Below, one piece after another: positions 1-6,365 of a stretch of DNA of 12,906 nt. This DNA is from an uncultured Mycoplasmatota bacterium (lineage in GTDB: Bacteria > Bacillota_I > Bacilli_A > RF39 > UBA660), in the NCBI GenBank assembly GCA_900547465.1, contig URHJ01000026.1:1-12906 (forward strand), written 5' to 3'. The translations under genes were made by a program, and so were the position numbers. Each line of letters opens with the position of its first letter. Position 1 is the stretch's first letter. The notes under the pieces are model-generated. The model searched no databases and was not told the origin of the DNA. It saw only the letters and a program-made list of their open reading frames with translations.

Positions 1-194
1 AATTCAGAGAATTTATAAGTGCAGAAGAAGATAATAGAAAAATAGAAAATTCTATAAAAAATGAATTAAGAGAAGAAGGTCAAAAAGAGAGAAATATTGA
101 AATAGCTAAAAATATGTTAAAAGAAGAAATAGATATTAATATTATATCTAAGTGTACTGGATTAACAGAAGATGAGGTTAATTCATTAAAGTAA
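1..194 (+). CDS. 3' end of an Rpn / PD-(D/E)XK nuclease family transposase-like protein (partial)
   Basis: The reading frame enters from the left edge (codons from position 3) and stops at TAA 192-194, leaving about 63 C-terminal residues. The tail is Glu/Lys/Ile-rich and helical. It ends in the pattern I-A-K-N-M-L-K-E-E-x-D-I-x-x-I-S-K-x-T-G-L-T-E-D-E-V, which I recognise as the C-terminal tail of the Rpn family (recombination-promoting nucleases, often annotated 'PD-(D/E)XK nuclease family transposase'). In that family the tail follows an N-terminal nuclease domain, which here lies outside the window. No nuclease motif can be checked. Members are common as multicopy, fast-decaying genes in gut Firmicutes. 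The assignment rests on the tail alone. Confidence 0.65.
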   Translation, partial: FREFISAEEDNRKIENSIKNELREEGQKERNIEIAKNMLKEEIDINIISKCTGLTEDEVNSLK

Positions 195-303
195 GTAGTA
201 AATCATATAAATTTTACAAGATACCAAAAAAAATATTATTCATGATATAAATATGGATATTAATTTAATATCAGATATTACGGATTTAACAGAAACAAGT
301 AAC
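195..303 (+). pseudogene. decayed second copy of the Rpn-type C-terminal tail
   Basis: After the stop of the preceding gene, frame 244-300 reads D-I-N-M-D-I-N-L-I-S-D-I-T-D-L-T-E-T-S. This matches the tail just upstream (E-I-D-I-N-I-I-S-K-C-T-G-L-T-E-D). In another frame, about 220-243 reads K-I-P-K-K-I-L-F, parallel to I-A-K-N-M-L-K of the intact tail, so at least one frameshift separates the halves. At DNA level 256-264 is identical to the matching stretch gatattaat of the intact tail, and ttaacagaa recurs downstream in register. There is no start codon or ribosome site. I read it as the relic of a tandem or partial duplication. The stretch is short and AT-rich, so chance similarity is not excluded. 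Confidence 0.45.
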
Positions 304-309
304 ATAAAA

Positions 310-337
310 AAGCATCATTATTTCGATGCTTCTTTTT
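310..337. terminator. bidirectional terminator between the Rpn tail and the FemABX pair
   Basis: A perfect 7-bp stem aagcatc/gatgctt (310-316 with 325-331) has an 8-nt loop. On the minus strand the stem is followed by a run of six T, which ends the FemABX transcript. On the plus strand it is followed by cttttt, which could end the nuclease transcript. It overlaps the last codons of the minus-strand gene. Confidence 0.7.
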
Positions 338-1493
338 CTTTCAATAATTTTTTCATCTCTCTATTATATGAAAATTCATCAAATACAAGATCATATTCAC
401 CTATAAGTTCAACAACTTGACCATGGAAATTCTTATAACAATTAAACAAAGAATTAGTTGTGAAATTATCATCAATTCCGTACATATAAAAAGCATCACA
501 ACTCCTCTTTTTAGCTAACTTAATTAAATCGTAAAACATACTATAAATAGGTGAATAATTAGTAAATTGATTACTAAAAACATGACATAGAGTACTCATT
601 TTATTTTTATAAATAAAGGAACAAGCACCACCAATCATAATAGAATGACCATATTTATATTGAAGATTTTGAACTGTTTCTAACTGCTTTTGCAATTGCT
701 CAGTAAGACTCTCATCACCTAGAGCATTTTCTATACTTTGTGTGGTATTTTCCATAAATTTATCAATATCAAGTTCAACAACATTAACAGATATCATTTT
801 ATTCTTTTTTAAAACTTCATATATATCTTTAATATTATCTTTACATTTCAAATAATCAATCTTTGTTTTATCTAACTTCAAAACCTCTAAAAAAGTTGGT
901 AATTCCTCAATTGATAATTCTCTGGTTTTGATACCAATACTCTCATTTCTTTTAATTATATTTTGAGCATCATCACTGAAGCTACTTAATAGTTCATCAT
1001 TATTTTTACCACTTAAATCAATTTTATATAACCATCTAGGATCAGTATAAAGTATTTTATCAACAGGTAAATAACCAAGCTCTAACAAATTATCAACACA
1101 TTTTTGATTATTCATACCACCTTCAACAATATTACCTAAATAGTCTCTATCTTTTAGTGATACAAACGGACTAATTCTCAAATATATTGCATTTTTCTCT
1201 TTAGCAAATTCAGTTATTCCTTTAGTAAAGGCACGCAATAATTCTAAGTCACGATAATAAATCATATATCCCCTAGGGCAATAAAAAATACGTTTTTTTA
1301 ACATTTTAGTTTCAGTTGATAATAACATTGCCGCAGCTCTGATTTTACCACTTTGATCAAGACCTACAAAATAAGTATGATAACCAAAACGTCTCTTCAC
1401 CTCAGCCCATTCCTTTGATTGAAAAATGTTTTTTTCTTGAACGTCATCACAAAAATCTTCAAATTCCTTCTTACTTATTTCCCTTAACTTCAT
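318..1493 (-). CDS. FemABX-family aminoacyltransferase, divergent second paralogue
   Basis: This 391-residue protein belongs to the FemA/FemB/FemX/MurM family. Members use aminoacyl-tRNA to add amino acids to the peptidoglycan stem peptide of lipid II at the cytoplasmic face of the membrane. Visible marks are the N-terminal F-Q-S-K-E-W-A-E-V (24-32), Y-C-P-R-G-Y (71-76), a second GNAT-like half from about 150, a short helical insertion (about 240-281) that matches the family's antiparallel coiled-coil arm, and the C-terminal V-V-E-L-I-G-E-Y-D-L-V (360-370). The usual F-K-K-x-F-G-G motif is altered to Y-K-N-F-H-G, so it is the more divergent of the two copies. The ATG at 1491-1493 has GGAGG six nt upstream, inside the 3' end of the upstream gene. 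The two genes overlap by 23 nt, so they are co-transcribed and probably translationally coupled. Which amino acid it adds cannot be told. Confidence 0.85.
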   Translation of the reverse strand: MKLREISKKEFEDFCDDVQEKNIFQSKEWAEVKRRFGYHTYFVGLDQSGKIRAAAMLLSTETKMLKKRIFYCPRGYMIYYRDLELLRAFTKGITEFAKEKNAIYLRISPFVSLKDRDYLGNIVEGGMNNQKCVDNLLELGYLPVDKILYTDPRWLYKIDLSGKNNDELLSSFSDDAQNIIKRNESIGIKTRELSIEELPTFLEVLKLDKTKIDYLKCKDNIKDIYEVLKKNKMISVNVVELDIDKFMENTTQSIENALGDESLTEQLQKQLETVQNLQYKYGHSIMIGGACSFIYKNKMSTLCHVFSNQFTNYSPIYSMFYDLIKLAKKRSCDAFYMYGIDDNFTTNSLFNCYKNFHGQVVELIGEYDLVFDEFSYNREMKKLLKEKEASK

Positions 1494-2778
1494 TAGAAAC
1501 CTCCAATTTACTCTTTCTTCTTACTAAATTTCTATAAATAGGAACAAGTTTAGTAAATACAAAATACATAAATTTATTTTGAACATAATCAAACTCACCT
1601 ATAAATTCAACATAGTCCCCACCGAATTTTTTCTTAAACTCATGCAAACCCATTCTAGGATTATCTTTTCTTAAATCACCAATTGTACCAAATTGATCAT
1701 AAATCTTAAGCCCCTTTTTCTTACAATATTCTAAATGATTATAATAAGTTAAGTAATTAGCATAAGTATCAGTCAATATATTATGATTACCCGCATACAA
1801 AACCCAAGCTTTATCACCATAAATAATAATCATATGTGCATTAAGAGTAATATTATTTCCATATTTTTTAGATATTTCTTTATACTTATCAATATCCTTT
1901 TTTAGTTTATTACCTCTTTCTTCTAAGCTTTTTAATTTATTTTTAGAACTTTTACTATTAGAATTAGGATCTATATTTTTAATTTCTTCATTAACTTGTT
2001 CTAAGTCACTATTAAATTTATCTAATATCTTTTTGATATCAACACTACCCAAAAATAATTCAGCCATTCCTTGTTTATGAAGCATTTTATATTGTTCTTC
2101 ATAATAATCTTTTGAATATGAAACAAAATCTTTTCTGTCCTCAGTTAATGTCATTAAATGATAAAATTCATCTATGTCATTAAAATTTCCAATTCTAACA
2201 TCTACGCCTAAATTTTTTGCTTTATTAATTCTTTGTTTAGTAGTTTTAGAAAAGTGATTAATAATAGTATCCATATCATTATTCAAATCAACTCTGAATG
2301 TATATCTTGGTTGCATAGTTTCAAAATTTTTCGTAAAACCTAAATGCTTAAACCCTAAATTCTTTAGTGACTTAAAAATATCTTGAGGATTATAATCAAG
2401 TTTAACTTCCTCTTCTAAGTAATTATATTTTTTATAAACAATATCTGGATCAATCTTTAAGAAGATAGAGCGATGCTTTTTAGTGAATTCCAATACATTT
2501 ATAGTCATCTTTTTTAATAAATCTACATCAGTAAAGTCAATTACAAAACCTCTTGGAGAATAAAAATAAGAATATCCAAGTGGTAATTTTTTCTCTAGTA
2601 GAAGACAAGCACCAACTAATTCTTTATTTTCATAAAGACCCAAATAATAAGGAGTAAGGTTCTTTTTCTTTTTTGAGAACTCACCCCAATAATAAGATTG
2701 TAAAAAGTGAGATTTTAAAGGGTGATTCTCAACAAATTTTTCATATATGTCTTTTTTTATTTCAATTAGTTCTGCCAT
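1471..2778 (-). CDS. FemABX-family aminoacyltransferase (lipid II interpeptide-bridge ligase)
   Basis: This 435-residue FemA/FemX-type protein is the first gene of the minus-strand pair. Family features in order are L-Q-S-Y-Y-W-G-E-F (26-34), Y-S-P-R-G-F (73-78), Y-T-F-R-V-D-L (159-165), R-I-N-K-A-K-N-L-G-V (183-192), a charged coiled-coil arm of about 60 residues (about 246-307) between the two GNAT-like halves, Y-D-Q-F-G-T-I-G-D-L (360-369) and F-K-K-K-F-G-G-D-Y-V-E-F-I-G-E-F-D-Y (381-398). The length suits the family (about 400-435). Members transfer amino acids from charged tRNA to the stem-peptide lysine or a growing bridge. With the overlapping downstream paralogue it resembles MurM/MurN or FemA/FemB pairs that act in sequence. 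The start at 2776-2778 has only a weak GGGA ribosome site. The C-terminal basic segment R-N-L-V-R-R-K-S-K may touch the membrane, by inference. Substrate amino acids are unknown. Confidence 0.9.
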   Translation of the reverse strand: MAELIEIKKDIYEKFVENHPLKSHFLQSYYWGEFSKKKKNLTPYYLGLYENKELVGACLLLEKKLPLGYSYFYSPRGFVIDFTDVDLLKKMTINVLEFTKKHRSIFLKIDPDIVYKKYNYLEEEVKLDYNPQDIFKSLKNLGFKHLGFTKNFETMQPRYTFRVDLNNDMDTIINHFSKTTKQRINKAKNLGVDVRIGNFNDIDEFYHLMTLTEDRKDFVSYSKDYYEEQYKMLHKQGMAELFLGSVDIKKILDKFNSDLEQVNEEIKNIDPNSNSKSSKNKLKSLEERGNKLKKDIDKYKEISKKYGNNITLNAHMIIIYGDKAWVLYAGNHNILTDTYANYLTYYNHLEYCKKKGLKIYDQFGTIGDLRKDNPRMGLHEFKKKFGGDYVEFIGEFDYVQNKFMYFVFTKLVPIYRNLVRRKSKLEVSNEVKGNK

Positions 2779-2793
2779 AATATCCCAACTTTC

Positions 2794-2834
2794 TATACTA
2801 TCATTAGTATATCACAAAAGAACAAAAGAATGAA
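2794..2834 (-). promoter_or_regulatory. candidate promoter of the FemABX operon with an inverted repeat over the -10
   Basis: On the minus strand TATACT (plus 2806-2811) is a 5/6 match to the -10 box. It lies 17 nt from TTCATT (plus 2829-2834), a weak -35. A perfect inverted repeat with 7-bp arms and 4-nt spacer, tatacta-tcat-tagtata (2794-2811), covers the -10 and the likely start site. It could be an operator, or only a hairpin at the transcript's 5' end. Confidence 0.4.
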
Positions 2835-2903
2835 ATAAATTTAACGAGTTCTTATTGTTAAATAAATCCTTAAGAAATCATCAGAAAAATTACTTTAGTA
2901 AAA

Positions 2904-2928
2904 CAAAAAAGAGTAGAAAGCTACTCTA
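2904..2928 (-). terminator. terminator of the small coiled-coil gene
   Basis: A perfect 7-bp stem agagtag/ctactct (2910-2916 with 2921-2927) with a 4-nt loop is followed on the minus strand by TTTTTTGTTTT. It overlaps the gene's TAG stop, a compact arrangement seen repeatedly in this window. Confidence 0.8.
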
Positions 2929-3132
2929 CATCATATATATGCCATTATCTAAATCGAATTCAGATTTACTAGTAAGAGGTTGTTCCTTTTTCTTATTTAC
3001 TTGTTTTTTCAACATTGCTACATCTCTTTCCAATTTTTGAACTCTCTGTTCTAACTGTAACATTTGATTATATGGATTAAACTGATTTGGAGTATTGATA
3101 TCTGGCATAAACGGATAAGACATCTGATTCAT
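2926..3132 (-). CDS. small hypothetical coiled-coil protein
   Basis: This 68-residue protein belongs to no family I recognise. It has an Asn/Pro/Gln-rich head (1-22, with Y-P-F-M-P and N-P-Y-N), a short heptad-like coiled coil (about 23-47, Q-L-E-Q-R-V-Q-K-L-E-R-D-V-A-M-L-K-K-Q-V), a lysine patch and an acidic tail ending D-N-G-I-Y-M-M. There is no signal or membrane segment. It is probably a real gene: the ATG at 3130-3132 has AAGGGG seven nt upstream, a clean terminator follows its stop, and it is set apart as its own unit divergent from trmB. A second in-frame ATG (3121-3123) lacks good spacing to that site. Its size and coiled coil suggest a small oligomer or adaptor, which is inference only. 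Confidence 0.65.
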   Translation of the reverse strand: MNQMSYPFMPDINTPNQFNPYNQMLQLEQRVQKLERDVAMLKKQVNKKKEQPLTSKSEFDLDNGIYMM

Positions 3133-3217
3133 AAATTTTCCCCTTCATTCGTTTTATTATATGCAAAAATGCATACTATGTGATAAAATAAAAAACAGAT
3201 ATACAGAAGGTGATAAA

Positions 3218-3856
3218 ATGAGAATGAGAAACTTAAAAAATAAAGAAGAGATTTTAAATAATTCAAAATTTTTAATAAATAATCCCAAAGAACACATTGG
3301 TAAGTGGAAAGACTTATTCAAAAATAATAATCCAATCTATATTGAAATAGGAATGGGAAAAGGGAAATTTATTATGGAAAATGCTCTCAAAAATAAAAAT
3401 ATTAATTACATTGGTATAGAAAGATTTGATAATATTTTAGCAAGAGCACTACCAAAATTAGAAGAAAAAAATATAGAAAACTTATATATTATTAGAATAA
3501 ATGCTTTAGAATTAGATGAAGTATTTGATCATGAAATAGATAGAATTTATTTAAATTTTTCTGATCCGTGGCCAAAAAAACGTCATCACGAAAGAAGACT
3601 AACAAGCAAAACTTTCCTAAAAAAATATGATAATTTATTTAAAAGTGATAAAACTATTTACCAACGAACAGACAATGAAGATTTGTTTATTTATTCCCTA
3701 GAAACTCTAAGCAATCATGGATATGGACTTAATGATATAACTCTTGATCTTCACAGTAAGGAAGAAGACTTAATCACAACAGAATATGAAGATAAATTTA
3801 CAAAAGATAACAAGAAAATATATGCAGTTAAAGCTATAGAAAAATGTCTAAAATAG
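3218..3856 (+). CDS. trmB: tRNA (guanine-N7-)-methyltransferase TrmB
   Basis: This 212-residue class I SAM-dependent methyltransferase makes m7G46 in the variable loop of tRNAs. Visible motifs are E-I-G-M-G-K-G-K-F (43-51, SAM-binding loop), I-G-I-E-R (65-69), the family signature N-F-S-D-P-W-P-K-K-R-H-H-E-R-R (113-127) and T-E-Y-E-D-K-F near the C-terminus (188-194). The N-terminus M-R-M-R-N-L-K-N is typical of Firmicutes TrmB. I chose ATG 3218 because AGAAGG lies just upstream. A longer frame from 3161 would add 19 unrelated residues without a ribosome site. The gene is divergent from the small coiled-coil gene across an 85-nt gap, which holds a 6-bp inverted repeat (tatgca/tgcata, 3160-3175). 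I see no clear terminator after it, so some readthrough into the next group is possible. Confidence 0.95.
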   Translation: MRMRNLKNKEEILNNSKFLINNPKEHIGKWKDLFKNNNPIYIEIGMGKGKFIMENALKNKNINYIGIERFDNILARALPKLEEKNIENLYIIRINALELDEVFDHEIDRIYLNFSDPWPKKRHHERRLTSKTFLKKYDNLFKSDKTIYQRTDNEDLFIYSLETLSNHGYGLNDITLDLHSKEEDLITTEYEDKFTKDNKKIYAVKAIEKCLK

Positions 3857-3875
3857 TAAATCATTAAGTAAAGTA

Positions 3876-3904
3876 TTTTTATTTTTTAAAATCTTTGCTA
3901 TAAT
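3876..3904 (+). promoter_or_regulatory. promoter of the lipoprotein-ytxGH operon
   Basis: TATAAT at 3899-3904 is a perfect -10 preceded by TG with one base between (extended -10). TTTTTA at 3876-3881, 17 nt upstream, is a weak -35. The start codon follows 22 nt downstream with AGGTG as ribosome site. Confidence 0.65.
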
Positions 3905-3926
3905 AGGATAGAAGAGTAGGTGTAAT

Positions 3927-4583
3927 ATGAAAAAATTATTGGTTTTACTCTCAATCTTAACTTTATTAACTGGCTGTACTGTGACAAAAATAAATAAAGA
4001 CAGCATAGATAAAGTAATAGATTCAGTAATGAAAAAAGATAAAAAATTAAAAAATGTTCATTTTGAAGGATACAGTTATTATGTTCCAAGAGGTATTAGA
4101 TTTGTTGATAAAAAGGAATATAATGCAATTTTGAAAGATGAATACAATAACAATTATTATTTATACGTAGACGTTATTAGTTATTATCATAAAGTAAAAG
4201 AAAAATATAAAGTTAACAAAAAAGCTTACTATTCAAAGGAAGTAAAAACAAAAAATAAATTTGGATATGTAGAAATTAAAGAAGATAAAACTGGCTATTT
4301 GGTAGAAGCAATGTATAATTATGCAAAAATAGAGGCATATGTAGAAAAAGATAGCTTGAATGATGCAATGACTAATATCAGTATGATTTTGTCATCTATG
4401 AAGTACAATGATAAAGTACTATCATCAACAGTTGGAGAAAATATTTTGAGCTATAAAGAGGAAAGTTACAATATCTTTAAAACAAAAGAAAAGACAAGTG
4501 ACTTCCTAGACTATGTAAAAGAATATGATAACTATGATCAAGAGAAAAAAGATGAAGATAATCTAAAAATAGATGAAGAATAG
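3927..4583 (+). CDS. lipoprotein of unknown function
   Basis: This 218-residue protein has a classic lipoprotein signal: M-K-K, a hydrophobic stretch (4-14) and lipobox L-T-G-C with lipidated Cys17. It should be anchored on the outer face of the cytoplasmic membrane. The mature part starts with a short charged helix (22-42). A tyrosine-rich, strand-like domain follows (about 46-160, including Y-S-Y-Y-V-P-R-G-I-R-F at 49-59), then a helix with I-S-M-I-L-S-S-M-K-Y, and an acidic, probably disordered tail (about 195-218). I do not recognise the family. The alternating strands and final helix resemble small DcrB/PsbP-like exported domains, a weak guess. It is first in its operon, and its TAG stop lies 10 nt before the next start. 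Confidence 0.85.
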   Translation: MKKLLVLLSILTLLTGCTVTKINKDSIDKVIDSVMKKDKKLKNVHFEGYSYYVPRGIRFVDKKEYNAILKDEYNNNYYLYVDVISYYHKVKEKYKVNKKAYYSKEVKTKNKFGYVEIKEDKTGYLVEAMYNYAKIEAYVEKDSLNDAMTNISMILSSMKYNDKVLSSTVGENILSYKEESYNIFKTKEKTSDFLDYVKEYDNYDQEKKDEDNLKIDEE

Positions 4584-4593
4584 AGGTGGCTCC

Positions 4594-5643
4594 ATGAAGC
4601 TAATAGACAAATTAAAAAATGCACTGTTTGAAGAAGAGTATGTAGAGGTAGAAGAAAAACCGAAAAGAAAACCAGTAAAGAAAGAAATTAAACCAGAAAG
4701 AAAGGAACATCCTAGAAAAGAAAAAGAGGAAAAACCAATTGCTAAAAAAATAGTGCCTCCAGAGAAAAAAGAAGTAAAAATCACACGACATGATGATGAA
4801 ATTCAAGAAAGTCATCATGAAGGAGCAACACTAGCAGATGAAAATATCAAGAAAAAAGAATTTAACTTCCCACTAGTTAGTGATAATGAATTTAAAGAAG
4901 AAAAACCTGTAAAAAGAGAGAAAAAAGTTGTAGAACAGAAGAAACCAGAAAAAACAGAAGTTGTTTATGAAGAAGTAAAATATCAAGAAACGAAAACAAC
5001 TACTAAAGCATACGGAATGGACGAAATAAAACTTCCAGATTCAATGTATGGAGCATATGAAAAGAAAGAAGAAAGAACCTATTTTCATCCATCACCAATC
5101 ATTTCACCAATCTATGGAATATTAGATAAAAACTATAAAAAAGAAGAAATAGTTCCTAAAAAAGAAGTTAGATTAACAAGTGCTTATGCAAGAGAAAATC
5201 TAGATTTAGATGAAGTAAGAGAAAAAGCTTTTGGAATTCACTCAGAAGAAAGCAACAATGATGCAGGCGCAGACTTAGATCAGTATGATATAGAAGAAAG
5301 TAACTTTATGGATAATGACTTATTAGATTTAAGTGAAGATAAACCAGAAGTAAAAAAAGTAACAGTTGGTGATGCTGAAGAATATTTTGAAGATTTAGGG
5401 TTAGAATACAATGTAGACTACAAAGATTTAAGCAAAGACAATACAAGAGTAGGAAGAAGATATAAGGAAGAGAATGTAGAACATGAGCCACAAATTATTG
5501 AAGAGAAAAAAGTAGAACCAGTGGTTGAAGAAAAAAAAGAAGAACCTCTACCACCAGTTATAGAAAAAAAAGAACAAGTAGAAGATAAAACAGATGAAGA
5601 TAATTTATTTGATTTAATCGATTCTATGTATGAAAAAGAATAA
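4594..5643 (+). CDS. disordered, highly charged protein with SepF-like amphipathic N-terminus and motif islands
   Basis: This 349-residue protein is of unknown family. The N-terminus M-K-L-I-D-K-L-K-N-A-L-F-E-E-E-Y looks like a membrane-binding amphipathic helix followed by acidic residues, as at the start of SepF. Most of the rest is Lys/Glu/Pro-rich and surely disordered. Three islands stand out: T-Y-F-H-P-S-P-I-I-S-P-I-Y-G-I-L-D-K-N-Y (162-181); a short, perhaps folded helix around G-D-A-E-E-Y-F-E-D-L-G-L-E-Y-N-V-D-Y-K-D-L (259-279); and a C-terminal D-N-L-F-D-L-I-D-S-M-Y-E-K-E (336-349). Islands in a disordered chain are typical of scaffold or adaptor proteins. ATG 4594 is preferred to the upstream ATG 4573, because GAGGTGG sits just before 4594 and 4573 overlaps the lipoprotein gene. 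It ends 14 nt before the YtxG-like gene. In Bacillus subtilis the genes upstream of ytxGH include murC and the septal translocase sftA, so an SftA-like N-terminal remnant is possible. Confidence 0.8.
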   Translation: MKLIDKLKNALFEEEYVEVEEKPKRKPVKKEIKPERKEHPRKEKEEKPIAKKIVPPEKKEVKITRHDDEIQESHHEGATLADENIKKKEFNFPLVSDNEFKEEKPVKREKKVVEQKKPEKTEVVYEEVKYQETKTTTKAYGMDEIKLPDSMYGAYEKKEERTYFHPSPIISPIYGILDKNYKKEEIVPKKEVRLTSAYARENLDLDEVREKAFGIHSEESNNDAGADLDQYDIEESNFMDNDLLDLSEDKPEVKKVTVGDAEEYFEDLGLEYNVDYKDLSKDNTRVGRRYKEENVEHEPQIIEEKKVEPVVEEKKEEPLPPVIEKKEQVEDKTDEDNLFDLIDSMYEKE

Positions 5644-5657
5644 AAGGAGAGATACTA

Positions 5658-5945
5658 ATGATAGAGCTAAACACATTCTTGCCAATATTATTATACATAT
5701 TAGGTATTATACTAATGGTAATACTAATTATTCTAGGTATAAAAGCTATTCAAATGATGGACAAAATGGATCGTATCATGGATAATATTGAAGACAAAGT
5801 AAATTCACTAAATGGTATGTTTGCTGTCATCAATAAGACAACTGATAGCATAGACTTAATTAGTAGCAAAGTAGTAGGTGTAGTTACTAATACTATTGGC
5901 AGATTATTTAGAAGAAAGAAAAAGGAGGATACATATTATGAGTAA
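5658..5945 (+). CDS. YtxG-like (DUF948-type) single-pass membrane protein
   Basis: This 95-residue protein has one N-terminal membrane helix (about 7-30), then amphipathic helices with M-D-K-M-D-R-I-M-D-N-I and V-N-S-L-N-G-M-F-A-V-I-N-K-T. A segment S-S-K-V-V-G-V-V-T-N-T-I-G-R-L-F follows, ending in a basic R-R-K-K-K patch. The pattern and the place directly before YtxH match B. subtilis YtxG (DUF948), in an operon known there for SigB-dependent general stress expression. No SigB promoter is seen here. AAAGGAGAG precedes the ATG, just after the stop of the previous gene. The 3' end overlaps ytxH by 8 nt and contains its ribosome site, implying coupled synthesis. The molecular role is unknown. 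Confidence 0.7.
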   Translation: MIELNTFLPILLYILGIILMVILIILGIKAIQMMDKMDRIMDNIEDKVNSLNGMFAVINKTTDSIDLISSKVVGVVTNTIGRLFRRKKKEDTYYE

Positions 5946-6342
5946 AAAAGGATTAGGAAAATTCGTTGCAGGAGCAGCATTAGGAGCAGGTTTAGGATTA
6001 TTATTTGCCCCTAAAAAAGGAGAAGATTTAAGAAAAGATCTAAAAGTAAAGATTGATGAGCTAGTAGATCAAATAAAAGAAATCGATAAAGATGACTTAA
6101 AAAAAGAATTTGATAAGAAAGTAAAAGAAATCCAAAAAGAATTAAAGGATTTAGACAAAGAAAAAGTATTAAAGATTGCTAAGAAAAAAGGAGAAGACAT
6201 CAAGAAAAAAACAGATGAGTTAGTAGATTTAGCAGTTGAAAAAGGAACACCTGTTTTAAAAAATACTGCTAACGATGTTAGAGACAAAGCATTAGAAGTA
6301 GTAAGAGATGTAGAAAAGAAACTTGAAGAAATAGAAATTTAA
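5938..6342 (+). CDS. ytxH: YtxH-family membrane-associated protein
   Basis: This 134-residue protein has the family signature F-V-A-G-A-A-L-G-A-G-L-G-L-L-F-A-P-K-K-G-E-D-L-R near its start: a glycine-zipper hydrophobic segment (about 9-24) followed by A-P-K-x-G-x-x-x-R. The rest is a long Lys/Asp/Glu-rich amphipathic helical region with loosely repeated D-x-x-x-K-x-x-D-x-L units, like LEA or apolipoprotein-type helices. YtxH proteins are linked to general stress in Bacillus, but their biochemistry is not settled. The start at 5938 is supported by a very strong AAAGGAGGAT seven nt upstream. It is the last gene of its operon and is followed at once by a terminator. Confidence 0.85.
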   Translation: MSKKGLGKFVAGAALGAGLGLLFAPKKGEDLRKDLKVKIDELVDQIKEIDKDDLKKEFDKKVKEIQKELKDLDKEKVLKIAKKKGEDIKKKTDELVDLAVEKGTPVLKNTANDVRDKALEVVRDVEKKLEEIEI

Positions 6343-6359
6343 TAGTTTCTTTTTTTTTT
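6314..6359 (+). terminator. terminator of the lipoprotein-ytxH operon
   Basis: A 10-bp AT-rich stem aaaagaaact/agtttctttt (6314-6323 with 6344-6353) encloses a 20-nt loop and leads into ten T (6350-6359). The left arm lies inside the end of ytxH. The T-run itself is clear, but the large loop makes the stem less certain. Confidence 0.5.
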
Positions 6360-6365
6360 GATTTA

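Noticed and set aside
195..303. A separate small gene after the Rpn tail
   Set aside because: The matching segments lie in different frames and no start codon or ribosome site is present.
2855..3040. Open frame on the plus strand
   Set aside because: It runs antisense through the small coiled-coil gene and its terminator, has no ribosome site, and its hydrophobic end is only the complement of the coiled-coil codons.
3161..3217. Longer trmB N-terminus with a Cys-x-x-Cys-like start
   Set aside because: No ribosome site precedes it, and the ATG at 3218 has a good one and gives the usual TrmB start.
4563..4818. Two Phe/Ser-rich minus-strand frames
   Set aside because: They are the complement of Lys/Glu-rich codons of the disordered protein; such codons give long Phe-rich antisense frames in AT-rich genomes.
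6350..6359. Run of ten T as a possible phase-variation tract
   Set aside because: It is non-coding and fits the T-run of a terminator. It could alter spacing in the T-box promoter, but nothing else supports that.
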